This document shows, piece after piece, positions 8,251 to 18,200 of a stretch of DNA of 56,874 bases. Positions within the stretch are counted from its first letter, which is position 1; each line of letters starts with the position of its first letter. The notes below the pieces were generated by a model. It saw only the letters and a list, made by a program, of their open reading frames with translations, did no database searches and was not told the DNA's origin. Source of the DNA: Bacteroidales bacterium (GTDB lineage Bacteria; Bacteroidota; Bacteroidia; Bacteroidales; UBA932); NCBI GenBank assembly GCA_016286385.1, contig JAEESO010000015.1:1-56874 (forward strand). The letters run 5' to 3'. A program made the position numbers and the translations under genes.

Positions 8251-10743
8251 TTGAAACACGCGCGCTTAATTATGTGTTCTCTGTCTTTCATTGCATTCCT
8301 GTTTTCCGGCTCATCGGCTGCCTTTGGCGCCTCCGATGAACTGAAGGACTGGACGCTCAGGAAAGACGGTGACAAGACCTCCTACAAAGTTACCGTTCCC
8401 TGCACCGTAGCCGGCGCCCTCAATGAGGCCGGAGTCTTTGGGGAAAACGTCCTGGATGAGGACCGCTATTCAAAGCTTGACAAAACGCCCTTCGACTCCC
8501 CCTGGGTCTACACCACCTCCTTCAAGGCACGCAAGGGCCTCAGGCACGTCCTCCGTTTCGACGGCCTCAACTATTACGCCGACGTAGAACTCAACGGAAA
8601 ACTCATAGCATCGGCCGATACTACATTCGGCACGTTCAGCGTGAGGGAATTTGACGTCACCTCAATCGTGAAGGGCACCAACCACCTTAAGGTAACCCTC
8701 CGCCGCGCCGTGGACGGAGACCTCAACCACGGTTACGTGGACTGGAACCCCCGCGCAATCGATGAGAGCATGGGCATCATCCGCCCCGTCACCCTCATCA
8801 CCACCCCCGACATAGAGGTCCAGGACGTCTTCGTGAAGCCCTATGTGAATACTGAAGACTTCTCCAAGGCCGATATCGAAGTTGTCACAACCCTTGTCAA
8901 CCGTTCTGCAAAACCCGTGAAGGGCACCCTCAGGGCAAGATGGGACGACGGCGGCTTCTTTGAGAAAGAGGTGGAGGTTCCGGCATCGGCCACAAAGGAG
9001 GTTCGCGTGAGGAAAACCATCGAAAACCCGCGTATCTGGTGGACCAGGGAGATGGGCTCTCCGGAAATGTACCACATAGACGTGGAGTTTGCAAAAGGGA
9101 AGGCCGTGAGCCACTCCAGGGGCGCCAGCTTCGGCATCCGCAAGATAGAGGGCGTCATAGACGGCTATGGCCACCGCCTCTTCATCCTCAACGGCCGCAA
9201 GGTCCTTGTTAAGGCTGGCGGCTGGACGGATGATATCTTTATGCAGGATACCCCCAAAACCATCAAGGCCCAACTGGACATGGTCTGTGATATGGGCCTC
9301 AACTGCATCCGTTTTGAGAACATCTGGGGCAAGGACGACTACGTCTATGACCTCTGCGACAGCATGGGCATCCTCTCCATGGTGGGCTGGAGCTGCCAGT
9401 GGGAGTGGAAGTCCTACTGCGGCATTCCGGAAACCCGCGGTTACGGCTGTATCAACGATCCTAGGTCGGAGAAACTTGCCGTGCGCTATTTCCGTGACCA
9501 GATCATCCGTCTCCGTAACCATCCGTCCATCATCTGCTGGCTCACCGGCAGCGACCGAATTCCAAATGAAAGGCTGGAGAAGCAGTATCTGAAAATCTAC
9601 GAAAAACTTGAATACAGGCCTTACGTCTGCTCTGCAAAAGGTCTTACCAGCCTTGCCGGCCCGTCGGGCATGAAGATGGAAGGTCCCTATGAATATGTGG
9701 CCCCGGATTACTGGTATATAGACACCCAGAGGGGCGGAGCATACGGCTTCAATACTGAAACCGGCCCCGGCCTCAACATCCCCCAGCTTGAGAGCGTACG
9801 CCGTATGGTGGGTGAGGATCACCTGTGGCCTCAGGATAAGAACTGGGGATACCACTGCACGGCCTCTTCCTCCAACATGAACACCACGGAGTTCCAGGTG
9901 AAGTCCATGATAGGCCTCTACGGCAAGGCCCAGAACCTTGAAGACTACATGTACAGGGCCCACGATATGGATTATGACTCCGAGCGCGCCATGTTTGAAG
10001 CCTTCCGCTGCAATCTTCCCCGCACCACCGGCATAGTCCAGTGGATGCTCAACAGCGCCTGGCCTTCAATCTACTGGCAGCTCTATGACTGGTACGGCAT
10101 CCCCACCGCCGGCTATTACGGCGTAAAGAAGGCCTGCAAGAGCATCCAGCTGGTGTATAATTACGGAGACGCATCCGTCTATGTGGTTAACGATGCTGTG
10201 GCCAGGGCGGAAGTATCGGCCGTCCTGCGCGTGTATGACACCGCGTCCAAACTTATCCGTGAGGAGCACCGCACCGTCACAAGCCTGGAACGTGAGCCCC
10301 TGAAGGTGTTCGGCGACATCCCCGGCCCCTGCTACGTATCCCTGGAATTCACCGTAGACGGTAAGGTGGAGAACAATTTCTACTGCGTCTCCGGCAGCAA
10401 CAATGTCTATGACTGGAAGCACGCCGACTGGTGGGGCGTAGACATCCTCAGGTATGCCGATAAATCCTTTATGTGCGCCCTTCCCAAGGCTTCCGTCAAA
10501 ATGGAGGTGTCAAAGGTGGCCGGCGGTTATGATGTGAAACTCATCAATAAGGCCCATGTAATAGCCTACCAGAATATCCTGAAGGCCCTTGATTCCAACG
10601 GAGACCTTATTCCCGGAACATTCTGGGAAGATAACTTCCTGGCCCTGCGGCCCGGAGAGTCCCGCACCATTCACTGCACCCTCCCGGAAGGATGCAATGA
10701 GGCAAAGATTACCCTTTCCGGATGGAACATAGAAGCAGAATAA
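8251..10743 (+). CDS. GH2 glycoside hydrolase, exo-beta-D-glucosaminidase-like
   Basis: This secreted 830-residue enzyme has GH2 architecture: a jelly-roll sugar-binding domain (about 35-190), an immunoglobulin-like domain (195-300), a TIM barrel (300-600) and C-terminal beta domains. In place of the common NE acid/base it has WLTGSD with D435, and the nucleophile lies in FNTETGPG (E503). This GSD/NTE pairing, about 70 residues apart, is that of exo-beta-D-glucosaminidases of the CsxA type, which release GlcN from chitosan ends, rather than of beta-galactosidase or mannosidase. The annotated start is TTG at 8251, which gives a basic n-region before the hydrophobic signal. ATG at 8272 is the alternative but would leave no positive charge. 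One base separates the stop from the alkaline phosphatase gene. The subfamily call is from motif recall. Confidence 0.82.
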   Translation: MKHARLIMCSLSFIAFLFSGSSAAFGASDELKDWTLRKDGDKTSYKVTVPCTVAGALNEAGVFGENVLDEDRYSKLDKTPFDSPWVYTTSFKARKGLRHVLRFDGLNYYADVELNGKLIASADTTFGTFSVREFDVTSIVKGTNHLKVTLRRAVDGDLNHGYVDWNPRAIDESMGIIRPVTLITTPDIEVQDVFVKPYVNTEDFSKADIEVVTTLVNRSAKPVKGTLRARWDDGGFFEKEVEVPASATKEVRVRKTIENPRIWWTREMGSPEMYHIDVEFAKGKAVSHSRGASFGIRKIEGVIDGYGHRLFILNGRKVLVKAGGWTDDIFMQDTPKTIKAQLDMVCDMGLNCIRFENIWGKDDYVYDLCDSMGILSMVGWSCQWEWKSYCGIPETRGYGCINDPRSEKLAVRYFRDQIIRLRNHPSIICWLTGSDRIPNERLEKQYLKIYEKLEYRPYVCSAKGLTSLAGPSGMKMEGPYEYVAPDYWYIDTQRGGAYGFNTETGPGLNIPQLESVRRMVGEDHLWPQDKNWGYHCTASSSNMNTTEFQVKSMIGLYGKAQNLEDYMYRAHDMDYDSERAMFEAFRCNLPRTTGIVQWMLNSAWPSIYWQLYDWYGIPTAGYYGVKKACKSIQLVYNYGDASVYVVNDAVARAEVSAVLRVYDTASKLIREEHRTVTSLEREPLKVFGDIPGPCYVSLEFTVDGKVENNFYCVSGSNNVYDWKHADWWGVDILRYADKSFMCALPKASVKMEVSKVAGGYDVKLINKAHVIAYQNILKALDSNGDLIPGTFWEDNFLALRPGESRTIHCTLPEGCNEAKITLSGWNIEAE

Positions 10744-10744
10744 T

Positions 10745-11908
10745 ATGAAAAAGTTACTTTTAATAGCCCTCGGGCTTGCTGCTGTATCGGCCTATGCACA
10801 GGAGATTGATCCCCTTGACAGGGACCAGTCCAAGTATGCTACATACAGTTTTTCCAAGGACGACCAATACACAGTCGAGACTCCCTATGAGACCGTTACG
10901 GTAAAGCAGCCCAAGGGAAAGAAGATAAAGAACGTCATCTTTATGATTGGAGACGGCACCGGCCTCACCCAGTGGAATGTGGGCTGGGTGGCAAACGGCG
11001 GCGCCCTGAATGTAGATCAGATGCCCGTAGCGGGCTTTTCCCGCACCTACTGCACGGATAAGCTCATCACTGATTCCTGCGCCGGAGGCACCGCCCTGGC
11101 AATAGGGGAGAAGACAAAGTACGGGTATATCGGCCTAAATGAAGAGGGAGAGCCCGTAGAGTCCGTCCTTCAGTACGCCAAGCGCGTAAAGGGCATGAAA
11201 ACCGGCGTAACGGTTACGTGCCGTATAAATGACGCCACCCCGGCCGATTACTGCATCCACGGCCCATCCCGCAAGGATGAGGAAGGCCTGGCAGCCCAGT
11301 ACGTGGACGCGGACGTTGACTTCATCTCCGGCGGCGGCACCCATTTCTGGAACCAACGCTCCGACGGCCGGAACCTCATTGAGGAGATGAAGGCCAAGGG
11401 CTATACCTATGTTGACAAACTTGAAGACATCGCCGGCGCAGAAGGAGACAGGTTCCTTGGCCTCTACGACGAATATGACCTGAAGCCGGCCCTTGACCGC
11501 GGCCCCATCCTTATGGAAAGCACAATGAAGGCCCTTGAAATGCTGGATAACAGGAAGGGTTTCTTCCTGATGATCGAGGGCTCCCAGATAGACGACTGGG
11601 CCCACCGCAACAAGGTTGGCTATATGTGCGAGGAACTCTTTGACTTTGACAAGGTGATAGGCGCCGTCCTCAAGTGGGCCGAAAAAGACGGTCACACCCT
11701 TGTGGTTGTGACGGCCGATCACAATACCGGCGGCCTCACCCTCCTCAAGGGCAGCATAGATGAACGTAACGTCAAGGTGCACTACTCCACAAGGGGTCAC
11801 GACGGAATAGTTGTTCCCGTGTTTGCATACGGCCCCGGCGCAGAGGCTTTTTCCGGTGTACATGAGAATGCAGAAATTGGCCAGATAGTGAGGAGGTTGC
11901 TGAAATGA
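10745..11908 (+). CDS. secreted alkaline phosphatase (PhoA superfamily)
   Basis: A signal peptide (MKKLLLIALGLAAVSAYAQ) leads into an alkaline-phosphatase fold of 387 residues. Metal- and phosphate-binding motifs are all visible: MIGDGTG (D70), the nucleophile motif TDSCAGGTA with S111, SQIDDWAHRN, VTADHNTGG and STRGHDG. The enzyme hydrolyses phosphomonoesters in the periplasm or at the cell surface using Zn/Mg. It starts one base after the GH2 stop and overlaps the GH20 gene by 4 bases, so it is embedded within the glycosidase operon rather than in a phosphate-starvation setting. That placement suggests that it strips phosphate from the glycan being degraded. The Cys after the nucleophile Ser (TDSC rather than TDSA) is a mild variation. 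Confidence 0.92.
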   Translation: MKKLLLIALGLAAVSAYAQEIDPLDRDQSKYATYSFSKDDQYTVETPYETVTVKQPKGKKIKNVIFMIGDGTGLTQWNVGWVANGGALNVDQMPVAGFSRTYCTDKLITDSCAGGTALAIGEKTKYGYIGLNEEGEPVESVLQYAKRVKGMKTGVTVTCRINDATPADYCIHGPSRKDEEGLAAQYVDADVDFISGGGTHFWNQRSDGRNLIEEMKAKGYTYVDKLEDIAGAEGDRFLGLYDEYDLKPALDRGPILMESTMKALEMLDNRKGFFLMIEGSQIDDWAHRNKVGYMCEELFDFDKVIGAVLKWAEKDGHTLVVVTADHNTGGLTLLKGSIDERNVKVHYSTRGHDGIVVPVFAYGPGAEAFSGVHENAEIGQIVRRLLK

Positions 11909-14016
11909 AATGGCTGGTTGTAATATTGGTTATGGTGGCGCGGATCATCCCTGCCCCTGTCTCTGTGCAGGAGCGGGGAGGTTCGTTCCGTTACAACCCC
12001 TCAAAGGTGGAATACCGCCTGGAACCAGCGTCTTCAATCCCTCAGGAAGGCTATACACTTGATATTACGCGCACACGTGTGCGTGCGGTGGCCTCAACCC
12101 CCGCCGGGCTGTTCTACGCAAGGCAGACCCTCCTCCAGATGGTCGGAAGTGACGGCCTTGTTCCATGCGCCAGGATCAAGGACTATCCCCGCTACTCCTG
12201 GCGCGGTTTCCACGCAGACCCCTGCCGCCATTTCCAGAGCGTTCAGGACCTCAAGGCCATGATAGACGTGATGGCGCAGTACAAGATAAACACAATGCAC
12301 TGGCACCTTACGGACGACCAAGGCTGGCGCATTGAAATCAAGAAATATCCCCGTCTCACATCGGTTGGCGCCTGGCGCACGGAATGGGACGGCGGCGTCC
12401 ACGGCGGCTTCTACACTCAGGATGAGGTCCGTGAAGTGGTGGAATATGCCGCCGAGCGCTTCATCACCGTCGTCCCGGAAATCGAGATGCCCGGCCATTC
12501 CGTTGCCGCTATCCGCGCATATCCTGAACTCTCCTGCACGGAAGAGCCCGTGGGAAGTTTCTCCACATGGGGCTCCCCGGACATAGTCCTCTGCCCCGGA
12601 AAGGAGAAAATGTTCGAGTTCCTGGACAATGTAATTGCGGAAGTATCGGCCCTTTTCCCCGGAGAATACATCCATATAGGAGGGGACGAGTGCAAGAAAA
12701 CCCGCTGGCAGAAGTGCCCCGCCTGCCAGGCCCGCATAAAGGCCGAAGGACTTTCCGCCACGGCCGATGCAACGCCGGAGGAGCGCCTCCAGAGTTATGC
12801 CGTAAGGCGTATGGAGGGAATACTGGCGAAGTACGGCAAGAAACTCATCGGCTGGGACGAAATCCTTGAAGGAGGCCTCAGCCCCAACGCCACGGTTATG
12901 TCCTGGCGCGGGGAAAAGGGCGGAATTGCCGCCGCAGAGCAGGGGCACCAGGTCATTATGACCCCTTCCCACGACGGAATGTACCTGGACCACTACCAGG
13001 GAGATCCCAAGATTGAACCGGAGACCATTTCCGGAGACAATACCCTTGAGAAGGTGTACTCATACAATCCTTCCATCCCCGTGAAAGGCGTACAGGGTAA
13101 TCTCTGGAGCGAATACATATATTCGGAAGCCCAGCGCCAGTATATGTTCTTCCCGCGCGCATTCGCCATAGCGGAAATTGGCTGGACCCTTCCGGAAAAC
13201 AAGGATTTCACGGCCTTCTGCACGGCCGTGGACCGCGCCTGCGAGGACCTGGACGCCCGCGGCATAAACTATCACATCCCCATGCCGGAGCAGCCAGGAG
13301 GCAGTTACAACCACGTCGCTTTCCTTGACAAGGCCGTCCTTGAGTTCACTACCACAAGGCCCATGCGCATGGTCTATACCCTGGACGGCTCTGAACCCAC
13401 TCCGGAATCGGCCGCCTATGAAGGGCCGCTGGAGTTCACCTCAGACGCAACCCTCCGGATTGCCTGCGTCACATCTTACGGAAAACTTGGTCCGGTGCGT
13501 ACTCTGAACATTGAAAAGCAGCAACTCAGGCCCTCTGTAAAGGCAGAAGGGGAGCACGGACTTAACCTCAGCACCACCTACGGTTTCTTCCTCAATTGGG
13601 CCGATATCCCCGCCAGCGCATCCTGGACGGCGCCAATGCCAATAGAAGGCACCAGGGAAATCCCCAAGCTGGAACCCACCCATTACAATATGACGGGTAT
13701 GAATTTCTATGCGGCCGAGGCAACTGGTTATGTCAACGTTCCCAAGGATGGCGTTTACATTTTCAGCACCGTCTTTGACCAGTTATGGATAGACGGGGAA
13801 CTGCTCATAGACAATGGCTCGGAAGTTAAAAAGCACTCCCGCGCCGACAACAGCATAGCCCTCCAGAAGGGTGGCCACGCCATAAAGATACGTTTCCTCA
13901 GCAATGTCCACGGCGGGTGGATCACTGCCCGCAACCGCGGAGATCTTCTCTACAGAAGGGCCGATGAAACGGATTTCCACACAATAAGGACAGACAGATT
14001 ATACAGAACCCTATGA
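11905..14016 (+). CDS. GH20 beta-N-acetylhexosaminidase with C-terminal chitobiase-like and PA14-like domains
   Basis: This exported exo-enzyme of 703 residues removes terminal GlcNAc or GalNAc. The N-terminal GH20b domain is short (about residues 25-85). The catalytic barrel starts at YSWRGFHADPCRHF and carries MHWHLTDDQGWRIEI near 131-145 and the catalytic pair GGDE (D261 polarising, E262 acid). After the barrel there is a chitobiase-type C-terminal beta domain (about 435-510, with YTLDGSEPT), then a PA14/CBM-like jelly roll (about 555-670, with NVPKDGVYIFST and IDGELLIDN). Both ends overlap neighbours by 4 bases, so it is translationally coupled to the alkaline phosphatase and GH18 genes. 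The catalytic call is certain; linkage preference is not deducible. Confidence 0.95.
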   Translation: MKWLVVILVMVARIIPAPVSVQERGGSFRYNPSKVEYRLEPASSIPQEGYTLDITRTRVRAVASTPAGLFYARQTLLQMVGSDGLVPCARIKDYPRYSWRGFHADPCRHFQSVQDLKAMIDVMAQYKINTMHWHLTDDQGWRIEIKKYPRLTSVGAWRTEWDGGVHGGFYTQDEVREVVEYAAERFITVVPEIEMPGHSVAAIRAYPELSCTEEPVGSFSTWGSPDIVLCPGKEKMFEFLDNVIAEVSALFPGEYIHIGGDECKKTRWQKCPACQARIKAEGLSATADATPEERLQSYAVRRMEGILAKYGKKLIGWDEILEGGLSPNATVMSWRGEKGGIAAAEQGHQVIMTPSHDGMYLDHYQGDPKIEPETISGDNTLEKVYSYNPSIPVKGVQGNLWSEYIYSEAQRQYMFFPRAFAIAEIGWTLPENKDFTAFCTAVDRACEDLDARGINYHIPMPEQPGGSYNHVAFLDKAVLEFTTTRPMRMVYTLDGSEPTPESAAYEGPLEFTSDATLRIACVTSYGKLGPVRTLNIEKQQLRPSVKAEGEHGLNLSTTYGFFLNWADIPASASWTAPMPIEGTREIPKLEPTHYNMTGMNFYAAEATGYVNVPKDGVYIFSTVFDQLWIDGELLIDNGSEVKKHSRADNSIALQKGGHAIKIRFLSNVHGGWITARNRGDLLYRRADETDFHTIRTDRLYRTL

Positions 14017-15242
14017 TAAAGAAACTGTTAACACTTTCCCTTCTGGCCCTGTGCGCCTGCACGGCGCCAACGGTGAGCAACATTGTCATTCCTCCGCCTC
14101 CGCCGGATGATGGAAGCGGTGGTGGCTCCGGAGGCTCCGGTGACTCCGGTGACCCTGGCGGCTCCGGAACTGGTACCGATGACGGCGTTCACTGCAAGGA
14201 CATCGGCCAGACACCCATTATCCTTGCGTATTTCACGGAGTATACTGAGTCTCTTCCGGAGGTACGGCTCCTCACCCACATCAACTATGCCCACGGCAGG
14301 TTCGCAAACCCCTCCACCGGAGACGGCGGCATTGTGATCACTGAATCCAAGAAGGCCCCCATCAAGGATGTGGTGGCCCTGAAGAGCGTCAACCCCAGGC
14401 TCAAGGTATGTCTGATGATAGGCGGCTGGGGCGGCCACGCCGACGGCTTTTCAATGATGGCCCGTGACGCTGCAAAGCGCACGGAATTCTGCCAGAGTGT
14501 AAAGAGCCTTCTGGAAAAGAACCAGATGGACGGAGTTGACATAGACTGGGAATATCCCACCCAAAGCGCCGACAACGAAACAGGGGCCGATCCTTCCGAC
14601 ACCCGCAACTTCAACCTTGTCCTGAAGGAACTGCGTGAAACGCTGGGCCAGGACAAGATTATCTCGTTTGCATCTTCTTCCAGCGCAAGGTATGTTGACT
14701 GGCCCAATGCAATGAAGTATCTTGACTATGTGAATGTGATGACCTACGATATGGGAGCGGCCCCAAACGGGCACAACTCCCCGCTTCACAAGTCTGCAAA
14801 GTTCAATCACCGCAGCTGGGACGAGTCCGTTAAGGCCCACGAGGACGGCGGCGTTCCCCGTGAACGCATGGTTATGGGCGTTCCTTTCTACGGAAAGGCC
14901 GAAAAAAATCCCGCAGAGGGCACAAAGATTTTTGAATATTCAGTAAGGTATTATGAGATCCCGGACATCCTGAACAAGGGAAAATACAAAGGCAAGGACC
15001 TGGCACGTCCCGTCACGCGCGTCTGGGAACCCTCATCAATGGTTCCTTACCTTATAGATGCCGCCGGCAAGAACGTACTTTCATATGATGACCCTGAATC
15101 CGTATCTGCCAAGGGAAGTTATGTGAAGGCAAACGGAATGCTGGGAGCAATGTTCTGGGAATACCGTTGCGACACTGACGACCACGCCCTGCTCAAGGCA
15201 CTTGTGAAGGGTATTTACAATAAAGAATCCGTTTTGGAATAA
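14013..15242 (+). CDS. GH18 lipoprotein (chitinase or endo-beta-N-acetylglucosaminidase)
   Basis: The 409-residue protein starts with a lipoprotein signal (LLALCAC; Cys14 or Cys16 would be lipidated), then a Pro run and a Gly/Ser/Asp linker to about residue 58. That is typical of a surface-anchored enzyme held away from the membrane. The GH18 barrel follows, with SIGGWG-like LMIGGWGGH near 135 and the signature DGVDIDWE (D173, D176, D178, catalytic acid E180). GH18 enzymes cut next to GlcNAc using the substrate acetamido group. In the locus it would make the endo cut before the GH20 and GH2 exo-enzymes act. It overlaps the GH20 stop by 4 bases. Whether it acts on chitin, N-glycan cores or another polymer cannot be told here. 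Confidence 0.92.
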   Translation: MIKKLLTLSLLALCACTAPTVSNIVIPPPPPDDGSGGGSGGSGDSGDPGGSGTGTDDGVHCKDIGQTPIILAYFTEYTESLPEVRLLTHINYAHGRFANPSTGDGGIVITESKKAPIKDVVALKSVNPRLKVCLMIGGWGGHADGFSMMARDAAKRTEFCQSVKSLLEKNQMDGVDIDWEYPTQSADNETGADPSDTRNFNLVLKELRETLGQDKIISFASSSSARYVDWPNAMKYLDYVNVMTYDMGAAPNGHNSPLHKSAKFNHRSWDESVKAHEDGGVPRERMVMGVPFYGKAEKNPAEGTKIFEYSVRYYEIPDILNKGKYKGKDLARPVTRVWEPSSMVPYLIDAAGKNVLSYDDPESVSAKGSYVKANGMLGAMFWEYRCDTDDHALLKALVKGIYNKESVLE

Positions 15243-15273
15243 TTTTTTAACCTAATAATTAACTATTTAACCA

Positions 15274-18200
15274 ATGAAACACAAAGTAGTCCAAATTCTC
15301 CGACTGGCTGCTGTCACGTGTCTCCTGGCCGTTCTGGCAGGCGTTCCCGCGTTCTCCCAGAAGGGCATCATCGTCAAGGGTACGGTGGTGGATGCGGACG
15401 GTCTGCCGGTTATCGGCGCCGGCGTTACCCTGAAGGGTACCACAACCGGTGTTGCCGCCGGGGTGGACGGATCATTCGTGATCACGGTCCCCGGAGAGAC
15501 TGCTGTGATTGAGGTTTCCGCCCTGGGTTACACCACTCAGGAAGTGAAAATCGGCAAACAGCGGACACTGACAGTGGTCCTCCAGGATGATACCCAGTCC
15601 ATTGAGGCCACCGTGGTGGTGGCGTATGGTACCCAGACCAAAGCAACGGTCACGGGTGCTCTTACCACCATTGATTCCAAGACCCTGGTTAAGGCACCTG
15701 TGGCAGACGTTACCAACGTGCTGGCCGGTCAGATGCCAGGTGTCTCCACCATCCAGGAAACCGGTCAGCCCGGTGAGGACTACGCCAAGATCTACATCCG
15801 AGGCGTAGGTTCCCTCAGCGAGAGCGCTTCAACCCCTCTCATCCTGGTGGATGGCGTGGAGCGTCCCCTCAACACCGTAGACCCCAATGAAATCGAGAGC
15901 CTGTCTATCCTCAAGGACGCAGCCTCAACCGCCGTGTTCGGCGTGAGGGGCGCTAACGGTGTCATCATCGTCACCACCAAGCGCGGTGATGCGGGCAAGC
16001 CAAAGATTTCCGTAAGTTCCATCACCGGTGTCCAGATGCCCCTGTCCTATATTAAACAGAGTAACGGCTACGACTTTGCCCGTTACTACAATGTTTACCA
16101 GTGGAACGACGGCAAGGAAGATGCCAGTCTGTACTTTACTCCGGAGGCCATCGAGGCTTACCGCACGGGCTCCGACCCCATTATGTTCCCCAGCACCAAC
16201 TGGAACGACGTAATGTTCCGCAAGGCATTCCTCCAGACCAAGAACAACATCAACATTTCCGGCGGTTCAGACAAGGTGCGTTATTTCGTGTCTATGGGTT
16301 ATATGTTCCAGAACGGCCTCCTGAAGGCCATCCCTGGCGTAAACTACGACAACAACTATACGTACAACCGTTATAACTACCGCGCCAACCTGGACTTCAA
16401 GCTCACTGAGACCACCGATATGCACTTCAACATAAGCGGTGTTATCGGCAACACTCACGAGCCCTACAACGACCGTGACAACATCTGGACGCTCACCATG
16501 CTGTGGGCCCACCCTGTGGCCAGCCCCGGTGTTGTGGGAGACCAGGTGTTCACCAGCGTGTCCACCAGCGCCCTTCCTTCCGGTCTTACCAAGTGGAACG
16601 GCTGGGAGTATTACTACTGGACGGGCTACACCGACAAGTACAAGACAACCCTGGGAATGGACCTTACCATCAACCAGAAGCTTGACTTCATCACGGAAGG
16701 CCTGAGCGCCAGCATCAAGGGCTCCTACGACGCCTCGATGTCAATGACCAAGAAGCGTATCGGCGGAAGCGGCCTGCATTACACCTATGAGTATACGTCC
16801 TGGAACAACGACTCCGGACTTGGCATCGCAGACCCCGACTTCGACCGTACCCTGGAAACCGTCATTTCCGGCAGCGAGGCTCCCCTCAGCTGGAAAGACC
16901 CTTCAACCTCCGACGACAAGAGCTGGTATCTGGAAGCCCGCGTAGACTACAGCCGCAAGTTTGCCCACGCCCACCAGGTGACCGCTCTTCTGCTGTACAA
17001 CCAGTCCCGCGACTACTATCCGTACCAGGATTCCGACGACAGCGCCCTGGCGGCTCTTGCATACCTTCCGCGCGGATATGTCGGCTTCGTGGGTCGCGTA
17101 ACTTACGGATACAAGGACAAATACCTTGTCGACCTCAGCGCCGGTTACAACGGCTCCGAGAACTTCGCCCCCGGAAAAACCCGTTACGGTTTCTTCCCGT
17201 CTGCTTCAGTGGGTTGGGTTATATCGGAAGAAAAATGGATGAAGCGTGTTCCATGGATTGATTTCCTCAAACTCCGCGCTTCCATCGGAAAGGTAGGTAA
17301 CGACCTTGGTTCTTCGGCTCGCTTCATGTACATGGAGGGAACCTGGGACGAAACCGGATCATACTACTTCGGCACCAACAACTCCGGCGGTGTTCCCCGT
17401 TATGAGCTTGGTACTCCTGCAAACCTTGGCGTTACCTGGGAGACTGCCGTCAAGTCCAACATCGGCCTTGACTTCGAGCTCTTCCGCAAGAGGCTCCACT
17501 TCTCCGGAGACGTGTTCAAGGAAGACCGCTCCAACATCCTTGTGAAACCAAATTCCCTGCCGGGAGTCATCGCCTTCACCCCTCAGAACATGAACCGCGG
17601 CGAGGTTGAGAACTACGGTTACGAGGTTGAGCTTGGCTGGAGAGACCATATCGGCGACTTCACCTATGACCTCAACGCCAACGTCACCTTCGCCCGCAAC
17701 CGAATCAAGTTCATGGATGAGGTTCCGGCCGAAATGCCCTACCAGAACCAGACTGGCGGTTCCACCAACCGTCACCTCCTCTACATCTTCGAGCGCCTGT
17801 ACCAGAAGTCCGACTTCTATACGGATGCCGACGGTGTGCAGCATCTTAATCCCGAACTTCCCCAGCCTACAACCACCGTTTATCCCGGTGACTGTATGTA
17901 CAAGGATATCGGCGGCGCCCTTGACGAGAACGGCAATCCCGTACCCGACGGAATCATCGACGGACGCGACAAGATGTACACCGGTTATCCGGACCGTCCC
18001 GAATACGTGTTCGGTTCCAACTGGAAATTCGGATACAAGGGCTTTAGCCTGGCTCTCAACTGGGTTGCAGCAACCAACGTGAACCGCGTATGGAACGCAG
18101 ATTATCGTATTCCGTTTACCAATTCCGGTCACCGCGGCCTGCTGCAGATGTTTGCAGAGCGCAGCTGGATTGACAACGACAACCCCTGGGCTCCGGGACG

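Noticed and set aside
8662..9963. Long minus-strand ORF of 433 codons opposite the GH2 gene
   Set aside because: It is a mirror frame produced by GC-rich codon bias; its product has no domain logic, and the plus strand carries clear GH2 motifs.
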